Origin: Paraburkholderia sp. C35
GTDB taxonomy: Bacteria > Pseudomonadota > Gammaproteobacteria > Burkholderiales > Burkholderiaceae
Direction: 5' to 3'
Assembly: GCF_003121405.1 (NCBI RefSeq)
Contig: NZ_QBUY01000004.1
Coordinates: 159,806 to 223,805, forward strand
Length of the DNA: 64,000 bases
Part shown: piece after piece, positions 40,800 through 51,554 of the stretch
Position numbering within the stretch: position 1 is the first letter of the stretch
Layout of the letters: the number at the start of each line of letters is the position of its first letter
Notes under the pieces: generated by a model
Database searches by the model: none
The model's input: the letters and a program-made list of their open reading frames with translations, nothing else
What the model was told of the DNA's origin: nothing
Made by a program: the position numbers and the translations under genes

Positions 40800-43730
40800 T
40801 TACTCGTAATCCGCCATAGGCACGCACGAGCAGAACAGATTGCGATCGCCATACGCGTTGTCCGCACGGCCAACGGGCGGCCAGTACTTCTTCGTGATCA
40901 GCGAGGGCAACGGATACGCCGCGGTTTCACGCGCATATGCGTGCTTCCAGTCGTTCGTGACCACGACAGCCGCCGTATGCGGCGCGTGCTTCAGTGGATT
41001 ATCTTCGCGATCGCTGCGGCCTTCTTCGACAGCGCGGATTTCGTTACGAATCGCGATCATCGCTTCGATGAAGCGATCCAGCTCTTCCTTCGATTCCGAT
41101 TCCGTCGGCTCGACCATCAGCGTGCCCGGCACCGGGAAGCTCATCGTCGGTGCATGGAAGCCGTAATCCATCAGGCGCTTGGCGACGTCATCGACCGAGA
41201 TGCCGCTCGTTTCCTTGATGGGGCGCAGATCGAGAATGCACTCGTGTGCGACCAGTCCGCCCGGACCCGAGTACAGCACCGGGTAGTGCGGTGCGAGCTT
41301 GTTCGCGACGTAGTTCGCGTTGAGGATCGCGGTTTCGGTGGCGGCCGTCAGATTCTTCGCGCCCATCATCGCGATGTACATCCACGAGATCGGCAGGATC
41401 GATGCCGAGCCGTAAGGCGCAGCGGAGACAGCGCCGATGCCGTTCGCATCGCGCTCGTAACCCGTCGAGGTCTGATTCGGCAGGAACTTCGCCAGATGCG
41501 CGCCGACAGCGACAGGGCCAACGCCCGGTCCGCCGCCGCCGTGCGGAATGCAGAACGTCTTGTGCAGGTTCAGGTGCGAAACGTCGCCGCCGAACTGACC
41601 CGGCGCTGCGAGGCCGACCATCGCGTTCATGTTCGCGCCGTCCACATACACCTGGCCTCCGTGCGCGTGCACGATCTCGCAGACTTCACGGACGTTCTGC
41701 TCGAACACGCCGTGCGTCGACGGATACGTGATCATGATCGCCGCGAGTTTGTCCGAATGCTGTTCGGCCTTCTTCTTCAGGTCTTCGAGATCGACGTTGC
41801 CTTGCGCATCGCACGCGACGACGACAACCTGCATGCCGGCCATCTGCGCCGACGCCGGGTTCGTGCCGTGTGCCGAAGCGGGAATCAGGCAGACATTGCG
41901 ATGACCTTCACCGCGCGACTCGTGATACGCGTGGATGATCAGCAAGCCAGCGTACTCGCCTTGCGAACCGGCGTTCGGTTGCAGCGACACAGCTGCATAA
42001 CCCGTCGCCGCGACCAGCATCTGTTCGAGTTGATCGATCATTTCGCGGTAGCCGACGGTCTGCTCAGCGGGCGCGAACGGGTGAATCTGGCCGAACTCGG
42101 GCCACGTGACGGGCAGCATTTCCGACGTCGCGTTCAGCTTCATCGTGCACGAGCCGAGCGGGATCATCGAGCGGTCGAGCGCGAGATCCTTGTCCGACAG
42201 GCTGCGCAGATAGCGCAGCATTTCCGTTTCGGAATGGTGACGGTTGAACACGTGATGCGTCAGATACGCGCTTTCGCGTTCGAGCGCAGCCGGGAACGAA
42301 TTCGATGCGCCGAGCTTCGCGTCGAGTTCATCGATTTGCGGCACGGCTTCGACGAATGCGGCTTGTGCGAATGCTGCCAGCAGATCGGCGAGATCGGCGC
42401 GCGAAGTCGTTTCATCGATCGAGAGGCCGACGCGTGTGTCGCTGACGCGACGCAGATTGATGCGGCGAGCCGTCGCGGCATCGTGCAGCGCTTGCGTGCG
42501 TGCGCCCGTTTCGAACGTGAGCGTGTCGAAGAACGATTCGTTGACGAGCGTATAGCCGAGTTGCTTCGCGCCTTCCGCGAGCAATGCAGCGATACGGTTC
42601 ACGCGCTGCGCGATCATCTTCAGGCCGCGCGGGCCGTGGTAGACGGCGTACATGCTGGCCATGATCGCGAGCAGTGCTTGCGCGGTACACACATTCGACG
42701 TCGCCTTTTCGCGGCGGATATGCTGTTCGCGCGTTTGCAGTGCGAGACGCAGCGCGGGATTGCCTTGCGCATCGACGGTGACGCCGACCAGACGGCCCGG
42801 CATCTGACGCTTGAATTCGTCGCGCACGGCGAGATACGCCGCGTGCGGGCCACCGAAGCCAACCGGCACGCCGAAGCGCTGCGAGTTGCCGACAGCCACG
42901 TCCGCGCCCCATTCGCCCGGCGGCGTGAGCATGGTCAGCGCGAGCAGATCGGCGGCGGCGACCACGTGGCCGCCCGCTGCGTGGATCGCGTCAGCCAGCG
43001 CGCGGTAGTCGCGCACGTCGCCGTTTACGCCCGGATATTGCAGCAGCACGCCGAATGCATTCGACGTCGCTGCGTCGGCAGCCGGGCCGACCTTGACCTC
43101 GATGCCGACCGGCTTCGCACGCGTCTTCACGACTTCGATGGTTTGCGGCAGCACGTCGTCTGCCACATAGAAAATGTTCGACTTCGGCTTGCCGACGCGT
43201 TGCAGCAGCGTCATCGCTTCGGCGGCGGCCGTCGATTCGTCGAGCAGCGATGCATTCGAGATTGCGAGACCCGTCAGGTCGACGATCATCTGCTGATAGT
43301 TCAGCAGCGCTTCCAGACGGCCTTGCGAGATTTCCGGCTGATACGGCGTGTACGCCGTGTACCAGGCGGGGTTTTCGAGCACGTTGCGCAGGATCACCGT
43401 CGGCGTGTGGGCGTTGTAATAGCCCTGGCCGATGTACGTGCGGAACACCTGGTTCTTGTCCGCGAGTTCGCGCAGGGCGGCGAGCGCTTCGGCTTCGCTC
43501 TTCGGCTGCGCGAAGGGGCCGAGCGGCAGCACGTCCTGGCGGCGGATCGCCTTCGGAATCACCGCGTCCATCAACGCGGCGCGCGATGCGAAGCCAAGGG
43601 CTTCGAGCATCGACTGCTGATCGGCGCCGTCCGGGCCGATATGCCGTTCAGCGAAGGCGTCATGCACTTCGAGCGCGGCGAGCGAGAGGGGAGTGCGGTT
43701 CATCAGACGATCCGGGTGTTCGAGCTTCAT
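40800..43730 (-). CDS. gcvP: glycine dehydrogenase (decarboxylating), P protein GcvP
   Basis: A 976-residue single-chain P protein. It decarboxylates glycine with PLP and passes the aminomethyl group to lipoyl-GcvH. The PLP lysine is K724 in [26 protein letters not shown] marks the N-terminus and [13 protein letters not shown] the middle domain. Last gene of gcvT-gcvH-gcvP. The long plus-strand open frame across it is an antisense shadow. Confidence 0.96.
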   Translation of the reverse strand: MKLEHPDRLMNRTPLSLAALEVHDAFAERHIGPDGADQQSMLEALGFASRAALMDAVIPKAIRRQDVLPLGPFAQPKSEAEALAALRELADKNQVFRTYIGQGYYNAHTPTVILRNVLENPAWYTAYTPYQPEISQGRLEALLNYQQMIVDLTGLAISNASLLDESTAAAEAMTLLQRVGKPKSNIFYVADDVLPQTIEVVKTRAKPVGIEVKVGPAADAATSNAFGVLLQYPGVNGDVRDYRALADAIHAAGGHVVAAADLLALTMLTPPGEWGADVAVGNSQRFGVPVGFGGPHAAYLAVRDEFKRQMPGRLVGVTVDAQGNPALRLALQTREQHIRREKATSNVCTAQALLAIMASMYAVYHGPRGLKMIAQRVNRIAALLAEGAKQLGYTLVNESFFDTLTFETGARTQALHDAATARRINLRRVSDTRVGLSIDETTSRADLADLLAAFAQAAFVEAVPQIDELDAKLGASNSFPAALERESAYLTHHVFNRHHSETEMLRYLRSLSDKDLALDRSMIPLGSCTMKLNATSEMLPVTWPEFGQIHPFAPAEQTVGYREMIDQLEQMLVAATGYAAVSLQPNAGSQGEYAGLLIIHAYHESRGEGHRNVCLIPASAHGTNPASAQMAGMQVVVVACDAQGNVDLEDLKKKAEQHSDKLAAIMITYPSTHGVFEQNVREVCEIVHAHGGQVYVDGANMNAMVGLAAPGQFGGDVSHLNLHKTFCIPHGGGGPGVGPVAVGAHLAKFLPNQTSTGYERDANGIGAVSAAPYGSASILPISWMYIAMMGAKNLTAATETAILNANYVANKLAPHYPVLYSGPGGLVAHECILDLRPIKETSGISVDDVAKRLMDYGFHAPTMSFPVPGTLMVEPTESESKEELDRFIEAMIAIRNEIRAVEEGRSDREDNPLKHAPHTAAVVVTNDWKHAYARETAAYPLPSLITKKYWPPVGRADNAYGDRNLFCSCVPMADYE

Positions 43731-43809
43731 TGAGTGTTCCTGCTGGCGCGGCGTGCGTTCATATGCGCAAACGCCGCGCCCTTCGTGGGTGAGTGGCTTG
43801 AGCGCGGGC

Positions 43810-44190
43810 TTATTCGCCGATCGACTTGCCGTAAGCGGCAGCGTCCATCAGACGATCTTCCGATGCGCCTGCAGCCGGCTTGATCTTGAACAGCCAGTTG
43901 TCGTAGGGGGCGCTGTTCACGGCGTCCGGCGTGTCGGCGACGTTCTGGTTTGCTTCGATGATCTCGCCCGAAACGGGTGCGTAGATATCGGACGCGGCCT
44001 TCACCGATTCGATGACGGCAACGGTGTCGCCTGCCGAGACGGTCTGGCCCAGTTGCTGCACTTCGAAGAAGACGATGTCGCCGAGCGCTTCCTGCGCGTG
44101 ATCGGTGATGCCGACCGTCAGCGTGCCGTCTGCTTCGGTGCGGACCCATTCGTGCGATTCGGTGTATTTCAGATCGGCCGGGATGCTCAT
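43810..44190 (-). CDS. gcvH: glycine cleavage system H protein GcvH
   Basis: A 126-residue lipoyl carrier. K64 in [18 protein letters not shown] is the lipoylation site. It shuttles the aminomethyl group between GcvP and GcvT. AGGAGC lies before the ATG. Normal length; between gcvT and gcvP as expected. Confidence 0.96.
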   Translation of the reverse strand: MSIPADLKYTESHEWVRTEADGTLTVGITDHAQEALGDIVFFEVQQLGQTVSAGDTVAVIESVKAASDIYAPVSGEIIEANQNVADTPDAVNSAPYDNWLFKIKPAAGASEDRLMDAAAYGKSIGE

Positions 44191-44293
44191 CGGATGCTCC
44201 TATGCGGTAATTCGGTTGATGTAAATGGTGGGACGCACGCGACGCTTTCGTGTCTGTCTGGTGACGGTGTCGTGACGCGGATCGTATGAACGA

Positions 44294-45412
44294 TCAGCCG
44301 ACGAGCACTTTGCCGTTGCGCACGAATGGCAGTTTAACCACGCTGGCGGGAAGTGCCTTGTCACGGATCTGAACGTGCACGACATCGCCCGGCTGCACGC
44401 CCTTCGGCACGCGCGCAAACGCAATCGATTCCTGCATGGTCGGCGAGAACGTGCCGCTGGTGATTTCGCCTTCGCCGTTCGGCGTGACGACTTTCTGATG
44501 CGCGCGCAGCACGCCCGCTGCCTTGCCGTTGTCCTTGTGCAGGATCAGGCCGACGAACGACGCCTGCGAGCCGTCCGCTTCCAGCTTCGCGCGGCCGATG
44601 AAATCGCGCGGTGCCGACAGATCGACGGTCCATGCGAGACCGGCGTCGAGCGGCGAGACGTTGTCGTCCATGTCCTGGCCGTACAGGTTCATGCCCGCTT
44701 CGAGGCGCAGCGTGTCGCGCGCGCCGAGACCGGCCGGGCGCACGCCTTGCGCCTGCAGCGCGTTCCAGAGTGCTTCGACGTGAGCGGCGGGAACGATGAT
44801 TTCGAAACCGTCTTCGCCCGTGTAGCCGGTGCGCGCGACGGTGAGTTCGCCGAACGGCGTATCGGTGACGCGTGCGGCGTTGAAGGGCTTGAGCGCTTCG
44901 CTGGCGGCGCGGGCGTGCGGCACCGTCGACCAGACTTTTTCGCGCGCGTTGGGGCCTTGCACGGCGACGATCGCGTAGTCGCGGCGCGGCGTGATGGTCA
45001 GGCCGAAGCCTTCTTTTTCATTGAGCTGGTTGAACCACGCGACGTCTTTTTCCGCCGTACCGGCATTCACGACCACGCGGAAATGATCTTCGCCGAAGTA
45101 GTAGACGATCAGATCGTCGATCACACCGCCTTCCGGGTTCAGCAGACAGGAGTAGAGCGCCTTGCCGGGCGTTTGCAGCTTGCCGACGTTGTTCGCCAGC
45201 GCGCGCTCGAAAAAGGCGCGCACGCGTTGACCGGTGAAATCGACCACGCACATATGGGACACGTCGAACATGCCGGCGGCGGTGCGCACGGCGCGATGCT
45301 CTTCGATCTGCGAGCCGTAGTTGACGGGCATGTCCCAGCCGCCGAAATCGACCATGCGGGCATTGAGCGCGCGGTGCGTGGCGTGGAGCGGGGTGTGTTT
45401 GAGTTCGGTCAT
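44294..45412 (-). CDS. gcvT: glycine cleavage system aminomethyltransferase GcvT
   Basis: A 372-residue T protein that releases ammonia and makes 5,10-methylene-tetrahydrofolate. [17 protein letters not shown] is the N-terminal signature; [10 protein letters not shown] and [15 protein letters not shown] are family blocks. The frame is open to 45502, but GAGG precedes the ATG at 45412 ([10 protein letters not shown]), which gives the usual N-terminus. It lies directly downstream of the riboswitch. Confidence 0.95.
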   Translation of the reverse strand: MTELKHTPLHATHRALNARMVDFGGWDMPVNYGSQIEEHRAVRTAAGMFDVSHMCVVDFTGQRVRAFFERALANNVGKLQTPGKALYSCLLNPEGGVIDDLIVYYFGEDHFRVVVNAGTAEKDVAWFNQLNEKEGFGLTITPRRDYAIVAVQGPNAREKVWSTVPHARAASEALKPFNAARVTDTPFGELTVARTGYTGEDGFEIIVPAAHVEALWNALQAQGVRPAGLGARDTLRLEAGMNLYGQDMDDNVSPLDAGLAWTVDLSAPRDFIGRAKLEADGSQASFVGLILHKDNGKAAGVLRAHQKVVTPNGEGEITSGTFSPTMQESIAFARVPKGVQPGDVVHVQIRDKALPASVVKLPFVRNGKVLVG

Positions 45413-45499
45413 CGGGGCCTCGTGCATCGCTAAACAGGAAAGGCCATGCGGCGAAACCCCTCGCGGCCGGATCCATCTCGGGCCAACGAGCGATAACTG

Positions 45500-45785
45500 C
45501 ATGCCCCCTCTGTCCTCGATACCTGAGAGATTGCGCTGCTGTCAGCGAGTGCTGACTGGCGAGGCGCGCGCCCCTTCGGTGGGCAGCCTGCGCGTGCAGT
45601 TGAGTGCACCGGCGCTACTGCCGCTCTCCAGAGTGCGAAAAACGGACGCTCATTCGAACAAGCGGGTTTTTCGACGCGGTCGGTCCTTTTGCCTGAGAGT
45701 TTGCGGGTATGCCCCTTCGGCGGCGCTCGCTGCTGGATGATCCTGAACCATCAGACGACAGCAAAAAGCACGCTCTCCCGACGCG
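45500..45785 (-). ncRNA. tandem glycine riboswitch (two aptamers) in the gcv leader
   Basis: On the minus strand two successive copies of the glycine aptamer can be read. Aptamer 1 (about 45785-45676) begins GGGAGAGC and contains GCCGAAGGGGCA, CTCTCAGGCAAAAGGACC. Aptamer 2 (about 45635-45500) begins CTCTGGAGAGCGGC and contains ACCGAAGGGGCG and TCTCAGGTATCGAGGACAGAG. The paired GAGAG/CTCTC stems and the CCGAAGGGGC core are diagnostic. Glycine binding would turn on gcvTHP. The expression platform lies between 45500 and the gcvT start at 45412. Confidence 0.95.
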
Positions 45786-45792
45786 TGCGGCG

Positions 45793-45821
45793 AATGTACG
45801 CGAGGGTGGGAGGGTTGTCAA
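45793..45821 (-). promoter_or_regulatory. sigma70 promoter of the glycine riboswitch and gcvTHP
   Basis: On the minus strand TTGACA (45821-45816) is followed after exactly 17 bases by TACATT (45798-45793). Transcription would start near 45786, at the first base of the riboswitch. Confidence 0.85.
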
Positions 45822-45953
45822 ATTGCGACATGGAGGCTGTGTCTGGCTTGCGTTGCAGGGCTGCGGCGGTATTCCGGTGGTCAAAAATGACACCCCGAAA
45901 CGGGCAAACGGGGGTTTGCGCTTACGCGCCCACAGAGTGCAAAAACGCGGGCG

Positions 45954-45985
45954 AAAAAAAGCGCGGACCCTCGCGGGACCGCGCT
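45954..45985 (-). terminator. intrinsic terminator of the lipoprotein gene
   Basis: Minus strand: AGCGCGG (45985-45979) and CCGCGCT (45966-45960) form the stem, extended inward by partial pairing, followed by seven T. Confidence 0.8.
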
Positions 45986-46006
45986 CCGGAAAAGCCTGCT
46001 CGCCGA

Positions 46007-46366
46007 TCAGCGGTTGATCGCCGCCGCAGCCGTATCCAGTTCCTGATTCAGCACGCGCTGTTCGTCGCCGGAAAGACCGCCGCCGTGCTGTGCGGCCATG
46101 TCGTGTGCTTCCTGGCGGATCGTATCGAGCCGGCGATGCAGCGCACCGCCTTCGGGCGGCGGGTAATAGCCCTGGTTCACGCGTGTGTCGATGCGGCGGC
46201 TCATGTTGTCGATGCGGCCATTGACCTGATCGAAGCGGCGCGCAGCCGCTTCATGCGGATTCTGCGGAGGTGACGGCTCGGCGATCTGCTGGGCAGGCGG
46301 CACCACGCACGCGGCAAGCGACGAAACCAGCGCACAGCAGGCGAGCGCGCGAACGATACGTTGCAT
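46007..46366 (-). CDS. small hypothetical lipoprotein
   Basis: A 119-residue protein with a lipoprotein signal peptide: MQRIVRALACCALVSSLAAC with lipobox LAAC and lipidated Cys20. The mature part is charged and probably helical (RFDQVNGRIDNMSRRIDTRV, then Glu/Gln-rich helices). Ribosome binding site AGGAGA is before the ATG, and a terminator follows. Outer-membrane anchoring is likely; function unknown. Confidence 0.75.
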   Translation of the reverse strand: MQRIVRALACCALVSSLAACVVPPAQQIAEPSPPQNPHEAAARRFDQVNGRIDNMSRRIDTRVNQGYYPPPEGGALHRRLDTIRQEAHDMAAQHGGGLSGDEQRVLNQELDTAAAAINR

Positions 46367-46568
46367 GAAGTTCTCCTTTTCTGGTTGTTTCCGGTAGGTA
46401 TGGGAAGCAACGGTCGGCCCGCAATGCGCGATGACGCATCGCAGGCACAGTTTGTAACTAATGTTTGCTGATCAGGGTGATCTGCGGCGAGGGGACGTCG
46501 AAATGCAATGCCGCTGAAGGCGCAATGAAGGCCAAACGTGAGACAGCGGCTCGAACGCCGCCGCCGCG

Positions 46569-47618
46569 TCAGGCGCCGCGCCGGAACGGCAGCCGCACGC
46601 CTTCCTGCTCGCTGCGATTGGCCAGTTCGACGATGGCCATCACATCGACCGCATCATCCGTGCTGACGGGGAACGGCACGCCATCGTGAATCGAAGCCGC
46701 CAGCGCGCGATAGAAGTCGGCATAGGCGCCATCGCGCGTCGGCAGTGCGCGCTGCGTTTCCTGCTCGCCTTCGAGCACACGCAGCGTGCCTGCCTCGTTG
46801 CCGCCGCCAAAGCCCGCCTCGCCCGGACGCAGGCCCGCTTTCAACTGGTCTTCCTGCGTATCCAGACCGAATTTCACATAGCTGCCGCGCGTGCCGTGAA
46901 TCGTGTAGCGCGGCGCGACGATCGCCGTCAGCGCGCTCGCGTGCAGCACGACTTCGTGATTCGCATAGCCCAGCAGCAGATGCACGTAATCCGGTGCACT
47001 CGCGTTATCGCGATACGCCTTCACCGTCGCGTAGACCGTTTCGGGCGCGCCGAACAGCGTCAACGCTTGATCGATCAGATGCGGGCCGAGATCGAATAAC
47101 AGGCCGCCGCCGCGTGACGCTTCCTCACGCCAGCGCTGCCGGATGCCCGGACGAAAACGGTCGAAGTGCGATTCGAAATGCGTGATGCGGCCCAGTTCGC
47201 CGCTCGCGATGAGTTCGCGCACTGTCATGAAATCGCCATCCCAGCGCCGGTTGTGGAACGGCGCGAACAGCAGCCCTTTGCTTGTCGCGAGAGCGGCGAG
47301 TGTGCGCGCGTCGGCGGCTGAGAGCGTGACGGGTTTATCGACCACGACGTGCTTGCCCGCTTCGAGCGTGCGGCGCGCGAGGTCGAAGTGCGTGTCGTTC
47401 GGCGTCGCGATCACGATGCATTCGATGTCGGCGAGTGCGAGCAGTGCGTCGATATCGGCGACGATCTGCGCGTCCGGATAATCTGCGCGCGCCTTGTCCG
47501 GCTGACCTGTCGCGATCGCCGCGACGCTCGCGCGTCCGCAATGTTCGATCACCGGCGCGTGAAACGTGGCGCCGGCGAACCCGTAGCCCATCAAGCCAAT
47601 TTTCAGCGATGAAGACAT
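46569..47618 (-). CDS. Gfo/Idh/MocA-family NAD(P)-dependent oxidoreductase
   Basis: A 349-residue dehydrogenase. An N-terminal Rossmann fold starts LKIGLMGYGFAGATFHAPV; HVVVDKPVTLSAADARTL carries the Lys of the EKP-type motif, and GGGLLFDLGPHLIDQAL holds the conserved Asp/His near the active site. It resembles YdgJ/YhhX-type members. The substrate, probably a sugar or polyol, is not evident. The frame is open upstream to 47882, but the ATG at 47618 gives the family start. Confidence 0.88.
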   Translation of the reverse strand: MSSSLKIGLMGYGFAGATFHAPVIEHCGRASVAAIATGQPDKARADYPDAQIVADIDALLALADIECIVIATPNDTHFDLARRTLEAGKHVVVDKPVTLSAADARTLAALATSKGLLFAPFHNRRWDGDFMTVRELIASGELGRITHFESHFDRFRPGIRQRWREEASRGGGLLFDLGPHLIDQALTLFGAPETVYATVKAYRDNASAPDYVHLLLGYANHEVVLHASALTAIVAPRYTIHGTRGSYVKFGLDTQEDQLKAGLRPGEAGFGGGNEAGTLRVLEGEQETQRALPTRDGAYADFYRALAASIHDGVPFPVSTDDAVDVMAIVELANRSEQEGVRLPFRRGA

Positions 47619-47925
47619 GCGTGTTCCCTGCAATAGCGGCGCGCCGCGGGGGCGGCGCGCAACGACATAATTGTTACACGGACGCCTTTCGGTTCCTGAT
47701 CGGCTCGCCGCGCGACATGGTTTCCGCTTTGGCCGGAAGGCATAAGACGAGGCATCGGAAAGGCCATTCGTGTTAACATCGCGGCTCTCACGCGAACGGC
47801 AAAAAGCGCATGGAATCAATTGCGTGGCGCATTTCGCCACGGTGCGCGGCTCGCGCCGTTTCGCTGCATGTTCCCCGGCCATTCCTCGTGAATCGCGCCC
47901 TCAATCGATTACTCATCCACACACG

Positions 47926-50013
47926 ATGTCCGCAGGCCTGAATTCCGCCCAAAGCGAAGCGGTGCGCTATCTCGACGGTCCGTGTCTCGTGCTCGCGGGC
48001 GCGGGCAGCGGCAAGACGCGCGTGATCACGCAGAAGATCGCGCACCTGATCGAAAACAAAGGCTTCGAGCCGCGCCATATCGCCGCCGTCACCTTCACGA
48101 ATAAGGCCGCGGCGGAAATGCGCGAGCGCGTCGGCAAGCTGCTCGAAGGCAAGACGCTTAGCGCGCCCGGCAAGGAAGGCCGCAAGGTGCCCGTCAATCA
48201 GTTGACGGTGAGCACGTTCCACTCGCTCGGCGTGCAGATTCTGCGTCAGGAAGCGGAGCACGTCGGCCTGAAGCCGCAATTCTCGATCATGGATTCCGAC
48301 GACTGCTTCGGCATGATCCAGGAGCAGGTCGGTTCGACGGATAAAGGCTTTATCCGCAAGATCCAGACGACTATCTCCCTGTGGAAGAACGGCCTGATCA
48401 TGCCGGACGAGGCGATGGCAATTGCGTCGAACGAGGACGAGCATCAGGCGGCCATCGTCTACCGCAACTATGTGGCGACGCTGCACGCCTATCAGGCCGT
48501 CGATTTCGACGATCTGATCCGCCTGCCCGCCGAACTGTTCAAGAACAACGAGCAGGTGCGCGACCGCTGGCAGAACAAGCTGCGTTATCTGCTGATCGAC
48601 GAGTATCAGGACACCAACGCGTGCCAGTACGAACTGGTGAAGCTGCTGGCCGGTCCGCGCGCGGCGTTCACGGCCGTGGGCGACGACGATCAGGCGATCT
48701 ACGGCTGGCGCGGCGCGACGCTCGAAAACCTCGCGCAGCTCGGCAAGGACTTTCCGAAGCTGCACCTGATCAAGCTCGAGCAGAACTATCGCTCGACGGT
48801 GCGCATCCTGACGGCGGCGAACAACGTGATCGCGAACAATCCCAAGTTGTTCGAGAAGAAGCTGTGGTCCGAACACGGCATGGGCGATTCGATCACCGTC
48901 ACCGGCTGCAACGACGAGGAGCATGAGGCGGAATCCGTCGTGTTTCGGCTGTCGGCGCACAAGTTCGAGCGCCGCGCGCAGTTCCGCGATTACGCGATCC
49001 TGTATCGCGGCAACTTCCAGGCGCGGATCTTCGAACAGGTGCTGCGCCGCGAGCGGATTCCGTATGTGCTGTCGGGTGGCCAGTCGTTCTTCGATAAGGC
49101 TGAGATCAAGGATCTCTGCGCGTATCTGCGCCTGATCGCCAACGCGGACGACGATCCCGCGTTCATCCGTGCGATCACGACGCCGCGCCGTGGCGTCGGC
49201 AACACGACGCTCGAAGCGCTCGGCGCGTTTGCCGGGCAGGCGAAGGTGTCGCTGTTCGAAGCCGTGTACATGGGCGGCCTCGAGGCGCGACTGTCGGCGC
49301 GACAGGTCGAGCCGTTGCGCATGTTCTGCGATTTCATGCAGCGTCTGCGGGATCGCGCTGAGCATGATCCTGCCAGTACCGTGCTCGACGACCTGATGGA
49401 AGCGATCCACTACGAAGCCTATCTGTACGACGCATTCGATGAACGTCAGGCTCAGGCGAAATGGCAAAACGTGCTGGAGTTCCTGGAATGGCTGAAGCGG
49501 AAGGGCACCAAGCCTGAACCGGCAGCGGGCGCGGAACAGACCGGCTTTGACACCGCTGATGGCCTGACCGACACCGGCAAGAATCTGCTCGGACTGATTC
49601 AGACTGTCGCGTTGATGTCGATGCTCGAAGGCAAGGATGAAGATCCCGATGCGGTGCGGTTATCGACGGTGCATGCGTCGAAGGGTCTGGAGTATCCGCA
49701 CGTGTTTCTGGTGGGCGTCGAGGAAGGCATCATGCCGCATCGCGGCGGCACCGAAGACGACGGCCCGATCGACGACGAGCGCATCGAGGAAGAGCGCCGC
49801 CTGATGTATGTGGCGATCACGCGCGCACAGCGCAGCCTGCATTTGAACTGGTGCAAGAAGCGCAAGCGGGCGCGCGAGACAGTCGTGTGCGAGCCGTCGC
49901 GCTTCATCCCCGAAATGGGACTCGACGAAGCGCCGCCGCCCACACCCGAAGAAGCGCCGATGTCGCCGAAAGATCGGCTCGCGAGTCTCAAGGCGCTGTT
50001 GCAGAAGCCTTGA
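47926..50013 (+). CDS. rep: ATP-dependent DNA helicase Rep (UvrD family, SF1)
   Basis: A 695-residue 3'-5' DNA helicase. Walker A LAGAGSGKTR is at residues 23-32, VTFTNKAAAEMRERV is motif Ia, LLIDEYQDTN motif II, GDDDQAIYGWRGA motif III, LEQNYRST motif IV, STVHASKGLEYPHV motif V and MYVAITRAQ motif VI. Length and the DEYQDTN form fit Rep rather than UvrD. Rep helps forks pass bound proteins. The 52-codon extension upstream of 47926 overlaps no known domain and is rejected. Confidence 0.93.
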   Translation: MSAGLNSAQSEAVRYLDGPCLVLAGAGSGKTRVITQKIAHLIENKGFEPRHIAAVTFTNKAAAEMRERVGKLLEGKTLSAPGKEGRKVPVNQLTVSTFHSLGVQILRQEAEHVGLKPQFSIMDSDDCFGMIQEQVGSTDKGFIRKIQTTISLWKNGLIMPDEAMAIASNEDEHQAAIVYRNYVATLHAYQAVDFDDLIRLPAELFKNNEQVRDRWQNKLRYLLIDEYQDTNACQYELVKLLAGPRAAFTAVGDDDQAIYGWRGATLENLAQLGKDFPKLHLIKLEQNYRSTVRILTAANNVIANNPKLFEKKLWSEHGMGDSITVTGCNDEEHEAESVVFRLSAHKFERRAQFRDYAILYRGNFQARIFEQVLRRERIPYVLSGGQSFFDKAEIKDLCAYLRLIANADDDPAFIRAITTPRRGVGNTTLEALGAFAGQAKVSLFEAVYMGGLEARLSARQVEPLRMFCDFMQRLRDRAEHDPASTVLDDLMEAIHYEAYLYDAFDERQAQAKWQNVLEFLEWLKRKGTKPEPAAGAEQTGFDTADGLTDTGKNLLGLIQTVALMSMLEGKDEDPDAVRLSTVHASKGLEYPHVFLVGVEEGIMPHRGGTEDDGPIDDERIEEERRLMYVAITRAQRSLHLNWCKKRKRARETVVCEPSRFIPEMGLDEAPPPTPEEAPMSPKDRLASLKALLQKP

Positions 50014-50036
50014 TTCGTCGATGCTGACGACATAAA

Positions 50037-50066
50037 AAATCCCCGCATGGAGCGGGGATTTTTTTT
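50037..50066. terminator. bidirectional terminator between rep and the cytochrome gene
   Basis: AAATCCCCGC (50037-50046) and GCGGGGATTT (50052-50061) are perfect 10-bp arms with a 5-base loop, flanked by A-runs on the left and a T-run on the right, placed between two convergent genes. Confidence 0.94.
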
Positions 50067-50091
50067 TGCGCGCTGAAAAAATGCGCGCTGC

Positions 50092-51030
50092 TTATTTCGC
50101 CGCGCTGATCATGTAATCGACGGCGGCTTTCACGTCGGCATCGGATGCATTCGATCCACCCTTCGGCGGCATCGCGCCCTTGCCGTGCAGCGCGTAGTTG
50201 TAGATCGTGTCGATCGGGTCTTTGAGGCGCGGCGCCCAGGCTTCCTTGTCGCCGAACTTCGGTGCGTTCAGCACGCCTGCTGCGTGGCACGCCTGGCAAA
50301 CCTGCTGATACAGCGCCTTGCCTGCCTGCGAGGCATCCGCGCTTTGCGTCGCGCCCGAGGCGGGCGCTGCGGCTTGCGGTACGTTGGCCATGGCGGCCAT
50401 CGCGGCGGCGGCTTGCGCGCCTGCGGCATCGGAGGCGCCTGCTGCTGCCGTCGCACCCGACGCCGCATCGGCACCGGCTGCCGTTGCGCCCGAAGCGCCC
50501 GCTGGAGCGGCGGCTGCCTGACCCGGCACGGGCTTCGGCGGATCGTCGAATTTCGCGCCCGCATTGTTCGCCATATAGGCGACGGCGCGGCCGATTTCGT
50601 AATCGCTGTAATCGTCCGGACTCGTGCCGCCGCGCGCAGGCATCGCGCCCTTGCCCATCAGCGCGTTGTGCCAGAGCGTGTCGAAACCTTCGGCGATGCG
50701 CGGCGCCCAGTCGCCCGTATTGGTGAACTTCGGCGCGCCCGCTGCGCCCGACGCGTGACACGCCGAGCAGACGGCCTTGTAGACCTCTTCGCCTGTCTTG
50801 TAGACGCGCGGCGCGTTGGCGTCGCGGATGTCGACCTGGGCAAACGGTGCGGTGCGCGCGTCGACGGCGGCGTCGGACAGACTGTCCGTGCCTGCGCCCG
50901 TGCGGGTCGAATTGTCGACGTAATACGCGAGCAGAATGATGATGATGATCGGGACAGCAAAGCCAGCGATGACTGCGGCGATGAGCTGTCCGGGGGTCTT
51001 GATCGGGGCTCCGTGTGGTGCTTCGCTCAT
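50092..51030 (-). CDS. membrane-anchored dihaem cytochrome c (c5-type)
   Basis: A 312-residue cytochrome. One membrane anchor is at about residues 17-37 (LIAAVIAGFAVPIIIIILLA). Two haem-c sites follow: CSACH (Cys88, Cys91, His92) and CQACH (Cys245, Cys248, His249), each with a later GKGAM that offers an axial methionine. Between them lies an Ala/Gly/Pro-rich linker (about 170-235). It probably carries electrons in the periplasm towards a terminal oxidase. Start MSEAPHGAPIKTPGQL has a reasonable context. Confidence 0.9.
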   Translation of the reverse strand: MSEAPHGAPIKTPGQLIAAVIAGFAVPIIIIILLAYYVDNSTRTGAGTDSLSDAAVDARTAPFAQVDIRDANAPRVYKTGEEVYKAVCSACHASGAAGAPKFTNTGDWAPRIAEGFDTLWHNALMGKGAMPARGGTSPDDYSDYEIGRAVAYMANNAGAKFDDPPKPVPGQAAAAPAGASGATAAGADAASGATAAAGASDAAGAQAAAAMAAMANVPQAAAPASGATQSADASQAGKALYQQVCQACHAAGVLNAPKFGDKEAWAPRLKDPIDTIYNYALHGKGAMPPKGGSNASDADVKAAVDYMISAAK

Positions 51031-51381
51031 GCTTGTCTCGTCTCCCGTGGGTATTGTGAGCGGTACAGCGCGACGGCAACATCTTGTTCTTGATCAGCCA
51101 CGAACGATTATAGACGGAAGGTTTCGGCGCGGGCGAGCGGGCCCGGAAGGTGTTCAGTAGGCGTTTACGCGAACATTTTTGCGCTTTGGGTGGGATTTGT
51201 TGCACCTGGCGTGCGAGATGGCCCGCATGCCGGGAACACCGCGAAGGCGGGGGAAGCACGCGCTGACGGGCTTGCGGTGGACGGGCATCACGAAACCGGG
51301 TATGCTCTCGGTCTCGCTTTGGCGCCGCAATCTGCATCAACTGTGTGATTTTGCAGCGCTTTTGCCGATTCTTTGCCGAAT
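51031..51381. other. 351-base gap upstream of tRNA-Arg
   Basis: No supported gene. It should contain the divergent promoters of the cytochrome gene and the tRNA, but I see no clean -35/-10 pair. Confidence 0.5.
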
Positions 51382-51457
51382 GCGCCCGTAGCTCAATGGA
51401 TAGAGTACTGCCCTCCGAAGGCAGGGGTTGCTGGTTCGATCCCAGCCGGGCGCGCCA
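51382..51457 (+). tRNA. tRNA-Arg (anticodon CCG)
   Basis: A 76-base tRNA with encoded CCA. Acceptor GCGCCCG pairs with CGGGCGC (51447-51453); the D arm is GCTCAATGGATAGAGT; the anticodon stem CTGCC/GGCAG surrounds the loop CTCCGAA with anticodon CCG; the T arm GCTGG-TTCGATC-CCAGC is standard. Reads CGG codons. Confidence 0.97.
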
Positions 51458-51531
51458 AGAATACATCAAGCGTGGTGGTTCAAAACCCGAACCGAAACGG
51501 CACCCAAAGCTGCCACCCGCCACCATCCAGC

Positions 51532-51554
51532 ACCCGCCCCGAGCGGGTTTTTTT
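51532..51554 (+). terminator. intrinsic terminator after tRNA-Arg
   Basis: ACCCGC (51532-51537) and GCGGGT (51543-51548) form a stem with loop CCCGA, followed by seven T, 75 bases after the tRNA. Confidence 0.85.

Noticed and set aside
40296..43733. 1145-codon plus-strand open frame across gcvP
   Set aside because: Antisense to gcvP, whose residues and motifs are all intact; no domain in the plus-strand product.
51382..51457. tRNA-Arg as a proven attachment site
   Set aside because: No duplicated tRNA 3' end and no integrase inside the window, so only the adjacency is reported.
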